From the NCBI GenBank assembly GCA_030760725.1, contig JASWHV010000008.1, positions 28,802,720 to 28,866,719 on the forward strand: 64,000 bases of DNA, given 5' to 3'. The stretch's first letter is position 1. Each line of letters opens with the position of its first letter. The notes under the pieces are model-generated. The model was not told the DNA's origin and did not search any database. It saw nothing but the letters and a program-made list of their open reading frames with translations. Source of the stretch: Neostapfia colusana. Taxonomy: Eukaryota; Streptophyta; Magnoliopsida; Poales; Poaceae. The translations under genes and the position numbers were made by a program. This document shows positions 1 to 10,159 of this stretch, in pieces.

Positions 1-1127
1 GTTTTAGAGGATGGGGATATATGAAGTTGGTTGGAACGAACAAACCTTTCAGAAAGGCATCCATTCTCTCTTTGGTTCCTGTGCATGATGCTTAAACAAC
101 TCTGAATGAGAACGCTGCAAAAGATTTTGTAGTCAATGCTCCTGTAGGCATTCATACATCAGAAGAAGAGATGTTGATGTATGTTACATGATTGTTCATT
201 TAGGTATTACTGACAATTCTATCAGTTCTGGATTTCACTGAATTGATGTGGGTAAATTGTAAACCAACCACAACACTATATCTAATCAGCCACAATACCT
301 ACTCGCCAGTTGCCAATGTTTCCGTGGCGTGGGTAAATGTGAACTTGTCTAGGTCAAAAACTCAAAAACGTGCTAAAAAATCTTCTATTTTGCTTAACAA
401 TGTATGTCTGAGGCATGAATCTCACAGTGACAGGTTATCATATCCTTTTAGCTTCATTGTTGATATGTAGATCACATAACGGTTTAAAGCATTCTTTTCA
501 CTGTCATTAAGTTTGAAATTGAATGTTTTGTCCCCTATCTGATATATCTAGTAACATCAGAACATACTTGTCTAATGATTTTAAGCTGACCTTTGTGATC
601 CATTATGTGGTTTGCACATACATGCTGACATCACTAGTTTAGTGCCCAAGGTTATTTTGACCTTGAAGACTCGGTTGTGCCTTGAGTGTCTCCGCAAGAA
701 CTACCTGAACAATTTAATAAAGGGAAAAGGATCACAGCACATGATCATGTCACATCTTTTCTACGCCATTGAATTCGTTAGTTTAGTTGTGCCTAACTTT
801 AGAATCATGATGGGCTTTGTTGATTTTATCATAGTACATTTTCAGAGTATCTTTTGTCACAGTAATATGATCACAAGTACGCTTTTCTGTCCCGATTTAA
901 TCCTTCTTTCCATATTGAATGGAAGAACATCAACACATGAATTCCTCTTGAAACACTCTGCCAGCTTGTTGTGGCTTACCAGCTTTTTTGGTGTAATCTC
1001 TGGAAAATAACGGAGATAATGAGTCACTCTTATATCTTATCACTAACTGTATATTTTTCTTTGTTGAAAGGGTAACATAATTCACTATCATATTTTTTGC
1101 CCCATTCTGTTCTATAAGAAAACTCTG

Positions 1128-1315
1128 CCTACACCTTTCTAGGTATATCCGGTCCCAAGCCCGAATAAAGTAGGAGGGCTGTGATAGGCTTGGTGAGTCA
1201 GCATCAAAACCAGCCATTCCTATAGATATGAAACCCAGTTTGGGTTTCATATCTAGCCTACCTCAACGTGCTTGAGACAAAAGCTTTGTTGTTGCTGTTG
1301 TTGTCTGTTGTTCTA
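1128..1315 (+). mobile_element. 3' end of a non-LTR retrotransposon (LINE or SINE) with a TTG-repeat tail
   Basis: The segment ends CTAGCCTACCTCAACGTGCT followed by GCTTTGTTGTTGCTGTTGTTG. That is the 3' terminus, with a TTG microsatellite tail, common to RTE-like LINEs and some SINEs in grasses. No reverse transcriptase is attached, so it is a 5'-truncated copy or a short derivative. It lies just upstream of the first recognisable DUF300 exon, presumably in an intron. The family is assigned from the tail, not from an alignment. Confidence 0.5.
1223..1255. repeat. Perfect 15-bp inverted repeat with a 3-nt loop
   Basis: TAGATATGAAACCCA (1223-1237) is followed by GTT and then its exact reverse complement (1241-1255). 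It lies inside the non-LTR tail and could form a hairpin in DNA or RNA. Confidence 0.85.
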
Positions 1316-1445
1316 CAAATAGGATTGTGCAAGATTTGGGTGACATTCCTTTAGTTATTTCTTATTTCTCTACTTCTCATGCAGCTTTGAGCAAATTCAA
1401 CGTAAGTAGATTTTGCTGAAACTTAATTGTTGTATTTTCTTTCAG

Positions 1446-2776
1446 ATATGATGCTTGGGTCATCTACAATTTCTTCTCACTTTGCTTGGCATGGGTAGGA
1501 GGTCCTGGTACTGTGGTTGTAAGTTTGAGTGGCCAATATCTGAAACCATCATGGTTACAGATGACATGCTGTTTACCAGCCATTTCTCTAGACGGGTGCG
1601 TTATTCCCTTTTCGGCTGATTAAATGATCATATTTCATGTTCAGGTGTTATTGAATATAATAACGCAAGGGTTGACCTTGAGTTTTGGTGTGTATGGCAG
1701 GTGTTTTATACAGAGGTGTAAACAAGGCTGTCTACAGTTTGTGATCCTGAAACCAATATTGGTTGTTGTTACCTTCATACTTTATGCAAAAGGAAAATAT
1801 GAAGATGGGAACTTCAGTGTCAATCAATCCTATCTATACATAACTATCATCTATACGATCTCATACTCGATGGCATTGTTCGCTCTTGCACTGTTCTATG
1901 CTGCATGTAGAGATCTGCTTCAGCCATACAACCCTGTTCCAAAATTCATCATGATAAAATCAGTTGTGTTTCTCACTTATTGGCAGGTAATGTGGTGTTT
2001 AAGGATAGGTGTTATTTTGTGTCCTGAATCTACCTGGGGGGCCACTAGTCTGTTAAAATTCCTTGTATGAAATTGTAATTTTCAAATACAATGATACCAT
2101 CGACAAACTCTTTGTTACCTATTGAGAAACTATTATTCCTGATATGATTTGTTTTTCTCACAGGGTGTGCTGGTTTTCCTTGCCGCAAAATCTGGATTCA
2201 TAAAAATGCTGAGAAAGCTGCTTATCTTCAGAACTTTGTGCTGTGTGTTGAGATGCTCATTGCAGCCATTGGACACCAATTTTCCTTTTCCTACAAGGAG
2301 TATGCTTGTTCCAATGCTCGTCCTTATGGTGGTTTCAGGGGAAGCCTTCTTCATACACTGAAATTCAGTGATTTCTATCATGACACTGTTCACCAGGTAA
2401 CCTAATTATCATTCCTTCAAAGAATGTAGATTAACTGCTCGCTTCGTCTAACAATTTTCTCTTACGTTGCAGTTTGCGCCTACATATCATGAGTATGTGC
2501 TTTATAGTAATGAGGCAGAGGATGAACTGACAAAATATAGCCCTAGCACTATAGTGCCAACTGGAAACCACATAGAACTGGCAGAAGTCACTGTTGTGAG
2601 CTCAAAAGCTCCAATAATGTCAGACTTATCATCGAATGAGAAAGATCAGGCAGAAACAGTGCCCTTGCATGTCAGAACTAGTTCTTCTGCGGAACCATAT
2701 GACCTATCAAAGTTCCTCAATGTAGACTGATTATCCCAATGAGCATCCAGCACTTCCTGATCAAAGGAAACAATGA
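1446..2776 (+). pseudogene. DUF300 / TMEM184 (LAZ1-like) membrane protein, 5'-partial, two frameshifts
   Basis: Four exons are visible: 1446-1595, 1701-1986, 2164-2396 and 2473-2776, each with GT/AG borders and compatible phases. They encode the central and C-terminal part of a plant DUF300 (Solute_trans_a, TMEM184/LAZ1 homologue) multi-pass membrane protein. Hallmarks are YDAWVIYNFFSLCLAWVGG, CKQGCLQFVILKP, LLQPYNPVPKFIMIKSVVF and QFAPTYHEYVLY. In Arabidopsis this family acts at vacuolar membranes in brassinosteroid signalling and programmed cell death; a role here is inference. Two breaks are visible. Exon 3 lacks one A in the run near 2212, shifting frame before the helix that follows. Near 2727 a small deletion creates a stop at 2728-2730, while the out-of-frame tail (DYPNEHPALPDQRKQ) runs to a TGA at 2774-2776. 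Two breaks argue for a pseudogene over one sequencing error. The N-terminus is not in the window. Confidence 0.85.
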
Positions 2777-3596
2777 TCAAGTGGGATACTATAGTTGTGT
2801 TGATCATAGTCTGTAGATAATACTGTACATAGAAATGTCTTACGTATCGCCCCCCCCCTGAAAGGGGATTTTTCATGATTTTAGTTGAGTGAGCTACACT
2901 GACAGATTAACAGGTACTAAGGTACTAATGGAATCTGAAATGCTGGGAGAAGCAAAAGCAACTTATGACAAGATAGCCTTTGTACATCATGAGGGGTGTC
3001 TGTTGCATGTGATATGTATGCTGACGATCTTACAAAAGGTTGAGAGTTGTTTGCTTGTTGCTTGATTGCACTTTCGTATTGTTTCACTGGTATATGATTT
3101 TTCTTTAATGCTCTGGTGGGGTGTTGCTTGTATTCTCGACACGAGCTCAAATAGCTTTTTCTTGGCTGAGAACCATAATTTGTTTCTTGTCGATGTAATG
3201 CGAGTATGGTAGTTGTTGTCAATTGTACGCAGGTTCCTCACTCTAAATGCTACTGTGGCTAGATGGCTTGACTGACATCTAATGAAGCATCAGTCCTACA
3301 ATTGGACTTTGATTCGTACAGCTTACAGCTGATTAAAGCTGTACGAATCAAGTCCACAATACCCGCCTGCCCTGCCGCAGGGAAGGGAGCTAGATGTCGG
3401 CAATTTAGCGACGTCATGGGTTTGATCACTCTGCCTGCAATAGCATCAGGATCGATGCAAAGGCTTTAACCCTAAGCGTTTGTTTGACAAATAATAAACG
3501 GAGTGGAATGGAGTGGAAAGTGAATTAATATTTACTTTGAGTCTCTCAATCCACTCCGAATAGAGAGTATTTAACTGTATAAAAAAACTTAAGGGA
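2777..3596. other. 3' flank of the DUF300 gene; no gene seen
   Basis: This is non-coding. It starts with the likely 3' UTR, including a run of nine C at 2850-2858 next to an AAAGGGG stretch. The rest has no open frame with a recognisable domain. The foldback at 3301-3360 is listed separately. At about 3475-3595 a segment with GGAGTGGAATGGAGTGG and an opposing CAATCCACTCC resembles MITE ends, but I could not find matched terminal repeats or a target duplication. Confidence 0.5.
3301..3360. repeat. 60-bp near-perfect foldback
   Basis: GATTCGTACAGCTT (3311-3324) is exactly inverted at 3336-3349 across an 11-nt loop. The match extends outward, with one small insertion and one small bulge, to ATTGGACTT / AGTCCACAAT. 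It may be the core of a small foldback element or MITE. No target-site duplication was found. Confidence 0.75.
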
Positions 3597-4004
3597 ATGG
3601 AGCTTCAGAATCAATGGGGATCCAAGTGGGGATTGGAAATTGGAGAAAGCAGCGGGAAGAAGATAAGTTCAAATCATAACCGTGGGCTGGCGCTTAACGC
3701 CCAAGTCCATGACTCGCAAGGGGGCTCGGATGCTTCCACGTGTGGTATCCCTCCAGCGCTGGACCACGGTTCTCGAGTAGGGTTTCTCCAAGATGATTTT
3801 GTAGGACCGGATCAGCTCAGGCGTATTGAGGCTTGTCTCGCACACATCTGGAGGCAACAAACAAACTATATGAATAAGAGATATGGTAGCGGAGGTCGCG
3901 AGTGGAGGGACGATAAGATCCTTGGCCATCAGCAGGAACAGTGGAAAGGGCGGCAGAGATCGGGTTACCAGGGCAATCGGCAGCAGAATTGGAAGGCGAC
4001 GACC
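3597..4004 (+). pseudogene. LINE ORF1-like protein, 5' fragment
   Basis: An open frame starts at 3597 and is rich in Gln, Asn, Gly and Arg (for example YMNKRYGSGGREW), with no catalytic domain. I group it with the zinc-knuckle/DUF4283 coding pieces at 5453-6102 and 6644-6965 because it is in the same orientation and coding character resumes after the hAT-like element (about 5033-5130) and again after the SMART. Grass LINE ORF1 proteins of this type have such a low-complexity basic part before paired CCHC knuckles. The assignment is contextual and is less certain than for the downstream pieces. Confidence 0.45.
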
Positions 4005-5032
4005 GAAAATGGATCGGATATTTTTCGAACTATTTGTTACTGTTTTTGAAAATATCTGATCCGTATTTGTTTTTGTCAGATATTTTTCGCATTCGGATAT
4101 CGGATCAGAAACGGTTTGGATTAATATCCGACCGAGTAGTCGGATATTCATATTTATTCGGATATATCCGAATTTGATCCGGATAAAATCCGAAGAGAAA
4201 TCAGCCCAAGCCGCGGCCCATATACTCAGGAAATTGCTAAGTCTATACAACAATTGCACACAAGATATTACAAAATACATTTCCTGAATATATAAAATTA
4301 TAGATAAATCTCTAAAAATAATATTTTATATCTAGAGCATAATACAAGTGATAAATGTCCAAAATAAATTGCGGATACCAGTAAATTAACTGTAACCATT
4401 TTAAAACCATTTAAATAACAAGAAATTAAGAAAATCACATGCAAGCTCAAAATTAAATAATCTCCTCGTCAATAATTTTCTATTGTGATTTTGAGGGACT
4501 GAAATCTACTATATGTTAATAAAGTCTATTCATTATTCTATTATTTGTTGTTTGTTCATGAACTCTATTTTATTCGCCATACAATTCAAAAATCAGCTCT
4601 AATGGACTTGGGTATGGACTATGTGTTAGTCTTTACAAATTTCAATTATATGTGTCATGTGTGATTATGTGAAATATTGATGTATGTAATATATTTTAGT
4701 TTTTAGAAATTCTAATTACATGTGTGTATTTGTGGTTGTGTGTATGTATAAATATTAAGTGTTGATTCACATATATTCGATTATATTATTTAATATGTTG
4801 AATTTTGATGTTATTTTTTAATATGACGTGATATATAAAAGTTATTTCCAAAATAGATTTCTGAGTTTGTCCGATATCGACATGTTTCCGATCTGATCGA
4901 TCTGTTTCCGATATATCCGATACTAAATCCGTTTTTGACGATATTATATCCGACTCCGATTCCGAAATTGATATATGAATATAAAAATGGTTTAGCCCTT
5001 TATCGGTACTTATCTGATAGTTTTCATCCCTA
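4005..5032. mobile_element. hAT-like non-autonomous DNA element, about 1 kb
   Basis: The right end reads GATAGTTTTCATCCCTA (ending 5032), the terminus typical of a common plant hAT-like group whose other end is TAGGGATGAAAAC. The left end at about 4005 (CCGAAAATGGATCGGATAT) is a degraded counterpart. Both subterminal zones are full of CGGATAT/ATATCCG motifs in both orientations (4010-4195 and 4860-5010), as expected for this group. The AT-rich middle has no transposase. I could not find an 8-bp target duplication, so the left border is approximate. Confidence 0.6.
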
Positions 5033-5135
5033 GACACACATAGAAGCACCTGGAAGCCAAGGTCTAGAGTGGCATGAGCAATCGGGTTCCGCCCCCAAGC
5101 AAGCCTCTACGGGCTCATCCTCCATGTCAGGTACA

Positions 5136-5449
5136 TGTTGAAATATAAGTGAATGCCCACCATTCCTCATCAGCTTAAGTTGTTGGGGTCAACTGGTCGA
5201 TGCATAGTAACTTAACATGGTATCAGAGCCAGAGGTCTCGAGTTCGAATCTTGACGGACGCGATTTATTAAAATAAATTGCAGTCGACTCCTATTCCACG
5301 TTTGCGGCCCAAGAGAGCCTGCCCGTGAGGGGGAGTGTTGAAATATAAGTGAATGCCCACCATTGAGTGTTGAAATATAAGTGAATGCCCACCATTCCCC
5401 ATCAGCTTAAGTTGTTGGGGTCAACTGGTCGGTGCATAGTAACTTAACA
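5136..5449 (+). mobile_element. SMART: miniature LTR retrotransposon (314 bp) with 82-bp LTRs
   Basis: Two 82-bp direct repeats, 5136-5217 and 5368-5449, begin TGTTGAAATATAAGTG and end CTTAACA. A perfect primer-binding site for initiator tRNA-Met, TGGTATCAGAGCC (5218-5230), abuts the first. A polypurine tract, GTGAGGGGGAG (5325-5335), precedes the second. Only about 150 bp lie between and nothing is encoded, so it depends on another element's proteins. This is the architecture of the SMART class described in grasses. Flanks are GTACA on the left and GTATG on the right, an imperfect 5-bp duplication. It interrupts the LINE ORF1 coding sequence. Confidence 0.85.
5333..5396 (+). repeat. 32-bp tandem duplication at the start of the SMART 3' LTR
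   Basis: Two head-to-tail copies, 5333-5364 and 5365-5396, each begin GAGTGTTGAAATATAAG and cover the end of the polypurine tract plus the first 29 bp of the LTR. The duplication therefore spans exactly the PPT/LTR border. Confidence 0.85.
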
Positions 5450-5452
5450 GTA

Positions 5453-6102
5453 TGATCCCAAATCGGTCGGATTCTACTGTGATTAAGGCTGATTCAGAAA
5501 ACACGAAGAAGGTTATTTGTTTCAAGTGTGGCGATGAAGGGCATAATTTTAGAGAATGCAACAAATCTCTGAGATGTAGACGTCTGCCAGAAAGATACTC
5601 ATGTCACACAAATGTGTGTTTGGCCTAAGCAAGCTAAGCCCATTAGCCCAACAGCGGCTTTAGCCTATGGATGACATGGGGTTTTGCTCAGCTCAGCATT
5701 AAGACTATTCCAAAAAAATATCCGGAAAGTGACACTAGGATTCGTCATAGTGAAAGCAAGGCAGCTGTCTACAAACCAATTAGAGAGTGACTTCACGTAC
5801 CATTTCTCTTTGGACAAAGACTGGAAAGCAACGCAATGTGGCAATGACTTCATCGTGCAATTCCCTAGCAAAGAGAGGCTTCAAGAACTCGTCAACATCC
5901 CAGAGCTCAAACTTAAGGGTTCAGGTGCCAGTATGGAAGTTCTACCTTGGACATCACGCAGTACGGTCACAGTAGATAATGTACCAGAGGAAATGCTCAA
6001 TTACCATACAGTTTGTGAAATTGGTTATATGATTGGGGTAGTGGAAGAAGTAGATATGGAAACACTTGACGAAAGGGAACTGGTGATAATTAAAGATGAT
6101 AT
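5453..6102 (+). pseudogene. LINE ORF1-like: two CCHC zinc knuckles plus DUF4283-like domain
   Basis: The first CCHC knuckle (CFKCGDEGHNFREC) is coded at 5518-5559. A second one, with C-X2-C-X4-H-X4-C spacing, lies at 5575-5617 but needs a frame change because of an extra base near 5578. Downstream, 5684-6102 encodes a DUF4283-like region (WKATQCGNDFIVQFPSKERL, EIGYMIGVVEEVDMETL). Such proteins bind nucleic acid as the first ORF of grass LINEs. There is an in-frame stop near 5670 between knuckles and domain. The coding frame continues across the MITE at 6106-6640 into 6644. It is clearly a relic. Confidence 0.75.
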
Positions 6103-6105
6103 TAA

Positions 6106-6640
6106 GGGTGCGTTAGATAACAATAAACGTTTCAGATTCTAGATTCAATCTGTTGAAACAGTACCAAACAGTTAAAACCGAAACGTTTCAGCAATGAATC
6201 CATAAGAAACGACTCACTACGAACATGAAACATCCAGAAAGGTGTTCCATATACTGAAACACTTTATATTGTTATACCCCCTTAGTTTCATAATTATTTA
6301 TAGTGATTTATTATCGTCTGCCCTTATACTCAACTCGTCACCGTCATTATCCCGCGACATAGATTTATCCGTTCATGTGGATGATGACATATGTTTTGCA
6401 ATGACACTTATAAATAATGTATATTGTAAGACTTTATTATATGCTATACTATTGCTAAAACAATATAGTCCATCTAATGGTAAATAGATCATTTCAATCC
6501 TCCTCTCTATATCAAAACTGAAATTAGAAAATTAGACAAATGGTTTATAAAGTGATTCTGTTTCAGTTGAGAAACATTTCTATGTTGAAACTGAAATGTT
6601 TCTGATTCTCGGAGAATCTAAAACTGTACCAAACGGGGCC
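6106..6640. mobile_element. Tourist-like (PIF/Harbinger) MITE, 535 bp, TSD TAA
   Basis: The element is flanked by TAA at 6103-6105 and 6641-6643, the trinucleotide duplication of Tourist/PIF elements. Its right end, ACTGTACCAAACGGGGCC, is a standard Tourist-type terminus. The left end, GGGTGCGTTAGATAAC, is a diverged inverted copy. The interior is AT-rich with motifs such as GAAACG/CGTTTC near both ends and has no credible ORF. Removing it rejoins the DUF4283-like coding frame, which supports these exact borders. Confidence 0.7.
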
Positions 6641-6643
6641 TAA

Positions 6644-6965
6644 GAGTGTTCAGAAGATCGTGGTTAAACCATATGTATATGACATCTTCAAAGTAGAGCG
6701 AGTTGTAGAACCTGGTTGGAACGCTGAATGTACCAATAACAAGAGTGGCTGTATAGGTGCCGGCTGAGTGTCCAAGGGAAGAGATGGACAGAGACAACAA
6801 AAGGATGAAAGGCGTGTATCAGGGAAGTAGAGATGGACAGGACGAACAGGTCCATGTGGCTCAGTCGAAGAGTCATAAGATGACAACTGAAAAATTATTG
6901 GCAGTGGAAAACATACAAGAAGACAAAAAGACACATGACATATTGCTAACATCAAAATCTATAAA
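6644..6965 (+). pseudogene. LINE ORF1-like protein, continuation after the MITE
   Basis: The frame interrupted by the MITE resumes here with VVKPYVYDIFKVERVVEPGW, typical of the region just after the DUF4283-like core. It then becomes a charged, low-complexity tail with one TGA near 6765. Around 6960 it runs directly into the C-terminal part of ORF2 (zf-RVT), so the endonuclease and most of the reverse transcriptase are missing from this copy. Confidence 0.55.
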
Positions 6966-7228
6966 TGTGGACAGCTAATGGAGAATACACAACTAAGTCA
7001 GCCTATGATATACAGTTTGAAGGAACACTAAATGGCTCTGGAAAGCAAAGATAGAGCCAAAAGTTGCAATCTTTGGATGTACGCTATTGTAGGAGAAGGT
7101 TCTAACTGCGTTAACCTAGAACGAAGAGGATGGGACAATAATATAATCTGTCCTTTATGCCTTCAAGAGGAAGAGACGGTAAACCACCTTTTCCTACGAT
7201 GCAACTATACAGTACAGGTGAAAGAAAA
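6966..7228 (+). pseudogene. LINE ORF2 C-terminus: zf-RVT zinc-binding domain, left part
   Basis: Starting WTANGEYTTKSAYDIQF and, after a one-base frame change near 7030, continuing through KAKIEPKVAIFG to CPLCLQEEETVNHLFLRC, this is the zf-RVT domain (PF13966) that ends plant LINE reverse transcriptases. The C-X2-C and H-X4-C ligands are present at 7160-7203. The domain stops at 7228, where CACTA element F is inserted. Its continuation is at 61257. Confidence 0.8.
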
Positions 7229-7512
7229 CACTACGGAAAACGAGTAAAACACTGTTGGCCATATAGCCGTCGGTTGCCTTCTGCAGCCGACGCACATACA
7301 TTATAGCCGTCGGTGTACCGACGAATCTAGCCGTCGCCCTTTGTCCGACGCTTTTAACAAATATGACCGTCGGTACCGACACTTTTACAGTTTATGTAGG
7401 TCGGTATCGGCCGCCCGACGCTTTTCCAACTTATAGCCGTCGTACTCTCTATCAACATCCGCTATCATCTCATCCATATGATCTTCATCCTCGTTTCCGA
7501 CCGACTCACCGG
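7229..7512. repeat. Left subterminal repeat region of CACTA F
   Basis: This is the end of F distal to the transposase start. Motifs of the form ATAGCCGTCGG and its complement CCGACG recur at about 7260-7445, the probable transposase-binding repeats. Minus-strand transposase coding sequence (continuing from 59832) covers about 7440-7517, then runs directly into these repeats, showing that the bulk of the transposase was deleted before insertion of Gypsy A. Confidence 0.75.
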
Positions 7513-7517
7513 CATTG

Positions 7518-8959
7518 TGTAACAGCCCTAACTTTTGTAAAGTTACATTTCAACTTATGAAGGGAGGTTGAGTAGAAGAAATGTTAAATCCACAATGGAC
7601 ATGTGAAGGAATTAAATTTTTTTCTTTAACTCATGCTTAACACATGTTAGCATGAGGAGGGGATGGCAATACATGATTTAAAGTCATGTAAACCACCAGT
7701 ATGAAGAGAGTGGGGTAATTTAAACCTAAATTGAACTCTTTTAAAAGGATTCATGGTTAAATTGTACAATTGCATACAAGTAATTCAACCATTGAATTTC
7801 ACATGTATCAAAGAGCTTATATTCCAAATTTGGATATTTTTTAGCTCATCTACCATTTATTCAAAGGAATAATTGAGAGGACCTTCAAATTCAAATTTGA
7901 ATTTGAAAATATGAACCAAACAAGCTCAATTTCAAAATTTGATTTCAGATGAAATTGAGCTCGAGTCGCCGGTGCACACGAGGTAGGAATTGGGAAATTC
8001 CTGTTCAATTCTTGTTGTTAGTGCTTCAAACTTTGCACATGAGTTCCTCAGTAGCTGAGCACGTCCTCCTTCAAAACTAGGCCAAGAAATTGGGTGTAGA
8101 GGGAGAAATTCCGAGTTTTGCCGTAGATGGAGAGCTCCCCGGCCATATGTGCATCCATTTCTAGACTCCCCGTGCTCCCCTGTTGCTCTAGAGCCAAACA
8201 CCCAATGGTTTAGTGTATAATTGAGCTTTCCCGAGATCGCCGGAATTCTAGATGGGACTGCCGCCGTTGCGCACCGTCTTCAGGTCATCTTCGGCGGCCG
8301 GCGGCCCTCTAAATGGATTCAGCTTCGCGAAATAGGGTGGGGCGGCGAGTTTCGGCTTGGCCGGCGGCCGGGAAGTCAGTTCCAGCGACTCTCGCCGGAG
8401 GGCGGTGCCGCCCGATTGCCTGGCGCGGAGAGGAAGAAGAAACTGACGGGCGAGACCCACGGGCAGGGTTTTAAACATTTCCCTGTTTTTCAATTTTTAG
8501 TTCAACTTCAAAGGGCCATAACTTGGTGTAGAGAAGTCCAAAAATTCTCAAATAAATTGCGTTGGATTCCTATCAGTCATTACTATCCAGGGGTGCATCC
8601 CAATATTTATGGAAGTCCCGGGATTTGGCTCATTAATTAATTTATGAAAATCTTAGAGAAATAATTCCAGGAGTTCTGTTTATTGGAAAATTCCCAATTT
8701 TGGGCAGAACCTTCCTCTAAATATACTTGAACTCCAGTAAAAATTTAAGTGGCATTGGACCTCATTTGCTCTGCCAAATGCAGCTTTCATCTTGCATGTC
8801 TCTGAAAAATGGGAAAAAGAACAGAAACAATTTAAGCTTTTCCCCAAAACGTGTAAATTCCATATCTCCATGTAGGAAACTCTAAAAATTGTAAAACTAA
8901 TTCCTATAAACTCAGGACATTGTGTACTTCACAAAAAGTCCACTTTTCAGCATAGGAGA
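7518..8959 (+). repeat. 5' LTR of Gypsy A, left piece
   Basis: Matches the first part of the 3' LTR (from 55646), but a block equivalent to about 56101-56779 is missing and replaced near 7951-7982 by about 30 bp of unrelated sequence. It ends at 8959, where Gypsy B begins. Confidence 0.9.
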
Positions 8960-10159
8960 TGTCAGTACACTGCAAACCGGGTGCCCCCACGTAGTGGGTA
9001 AAATGCACCTGGGCCCCGCCTTCTCAGCTTAGGCGGGCCCTAGCGTAAGCCATGCGCCCAATGCCCCATGTGCTGTCCCAGGGTTGCAACGTGTCTTCAG
9101 GCCTTGAGCCTGGTTACCGGCCAAGGGTGGCTCGGGAGCCGACGGGCGTCCAGTAGTGCCGGACCCCATCCTCCACCAAGGAGGGCTCTGGCGCTACTGA
9201 GTGCCCGGAACCTCCGAGTCACCCCCAGCCGGAGAGGGCTCCGGAAGTGCCACACGTCTTGCAGCCCCAGATCCGACCTCCAGCACGGAGGCCTCTGGTG
9301 CTGCCACGTGGGCAGCGACTCCAGGGCAAACCTTCCCCCTGGGGGAAAGCAACGGATGTGCCACGTGTCCTGCAGCTCCGGATCCGACCTCCAGCATGGG
9401 AGGGCTCCGGTGATGCCGCGTGCCCAACGACTCCACACCGCCCACTACTCCGCAAGACTGCTCCGGTGGAGACACGTGTCTCGGGGGCCATCCGCCCGAA
9501 CGTTACTCCGGCAGGCAACGGGCAGATGGACAAGGAGTAAAGAGGAAGGTGCGTTGTCAGGTCAAGCATTCAAGGTTCACGCTTTCCCTAGAAGCATGGC
9601 ACATGACGCACGCCTCCATTCCCCATCTCTGTACCATTACGGTGAAAGACAGGGCGGGGAGGCGTGATGGCTTAACACTGCCGCCCAACGGTATAGAGCC
9701 GCCTAACAGAGCAAGGAGACGCGGCGACAAGACGGGGACTTCATCATCACCTGCGTCCCGGTCAGAAGCGACCGGCAGGACAGGCGGCGCACCGACGGTG
9801 ACGATACGTGTAGCTGTAAATGCCTAGATCATTTATAGGCACAGATAGCCACGGGGCCACCTGTCGGGCCCCGAGCTGCATTATAACTGCCCCGGCCTTG
9901 GGCTATAAAAGGACCGGGGCAGCCTCCGAACAAGGGGTTCGCGACCCAGCCAACTCATCCTCATACGCGAGCAAGTAACTCACCAAGCACTCCCGTGGAC
10001 GTTGGGTTTTACGCTCTAGTGGTCTGAACCACGTAAATCCTCGTGCCCGTCTCGCTATTGTGCTTAGACCTTCGTGATCCTCTAGCCCCACTGAAAAAAG
10101 AACCTCCACGGGCTGCTTCCGAGCAGATCGGGGGAAGTGTCGTAGCGAACACTTTGACA
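8960..10159 (+). repeat. 5' LTR of Gypsy B (1200 bp)
   Basis: Runs from TGTCAGTACACTGC to AACACTTTGACA. It is GC-rich. At about 9170-9480 it contains a degenerate internal repeat of about 115 bp with recurrent GCCACGTG-type motifs and GGAGGCCTC/CTCCGG blocks. The overlapping open frames in both strands come from this composition and are not genes. Confidence 0.9.
9904..9911 (+). promoter_or_regulatory. TATA box of the Gypsy B 5' LTR
   Basis: TATAAAAG sits in a GC-rich context (CTTGGGC upstream, GACCGGGGC downstream), a strong core promoter. It would start transcription at about 9935, within the LTR. The matching part of the truncated 3' LTR has been deleted. Confidence 0.7.

Larger units (their letters stand above)
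1..1445. other. Sequence upstream of the first visible DUF300 exon; no exon recognised
   Basis: This AT-rich stretch precedes the first exon I can recognise and ends in a good 3' splice acceptor (TTTCTTTCAG, ending at 1445). I looked for the N-terminal membrane-segment exon or exons that DUF300 proteins need and did not find them, so this is probably a large intron, with the gene start left of the window or lost. Short open frames in it (for example around 612-1010 +) have no recognisable domain. It contains one non-LTR retrotransposon tail, listed separately. Confidence 0.45.

Noticed and set aside
612..1010. 132-codon plus-strand frame left of the DUF300 exons
   Set aside because: No recognisable domain, no splice signals that join it to the next exon, and AT-rich composition like the rest of the putative intron.
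3475..3595. Possible MITE around the GGAGTGGAATGGAGTGG motif
   Set aside because: Could not match terminal inverted repeats or a target duplication on both sides.
5218..5230. TGGTATCAGAGCC sites (also 49520, 32768 and, with one change, 20753) as possible tRNA gene ends
   Set aside because: They are retrotransposon primer-binding sites next to LTR ends; no cloverleaf flanks them.
9068..9827. Several overlapping open frames on both strands (up to 199 codons)
   Set aside because: They lie in the GC-rich 5' LTR of Gypsy B; the matching frames in the 3' LTR (47408-47905) reflect LTR identity, and no domain is recognisable.
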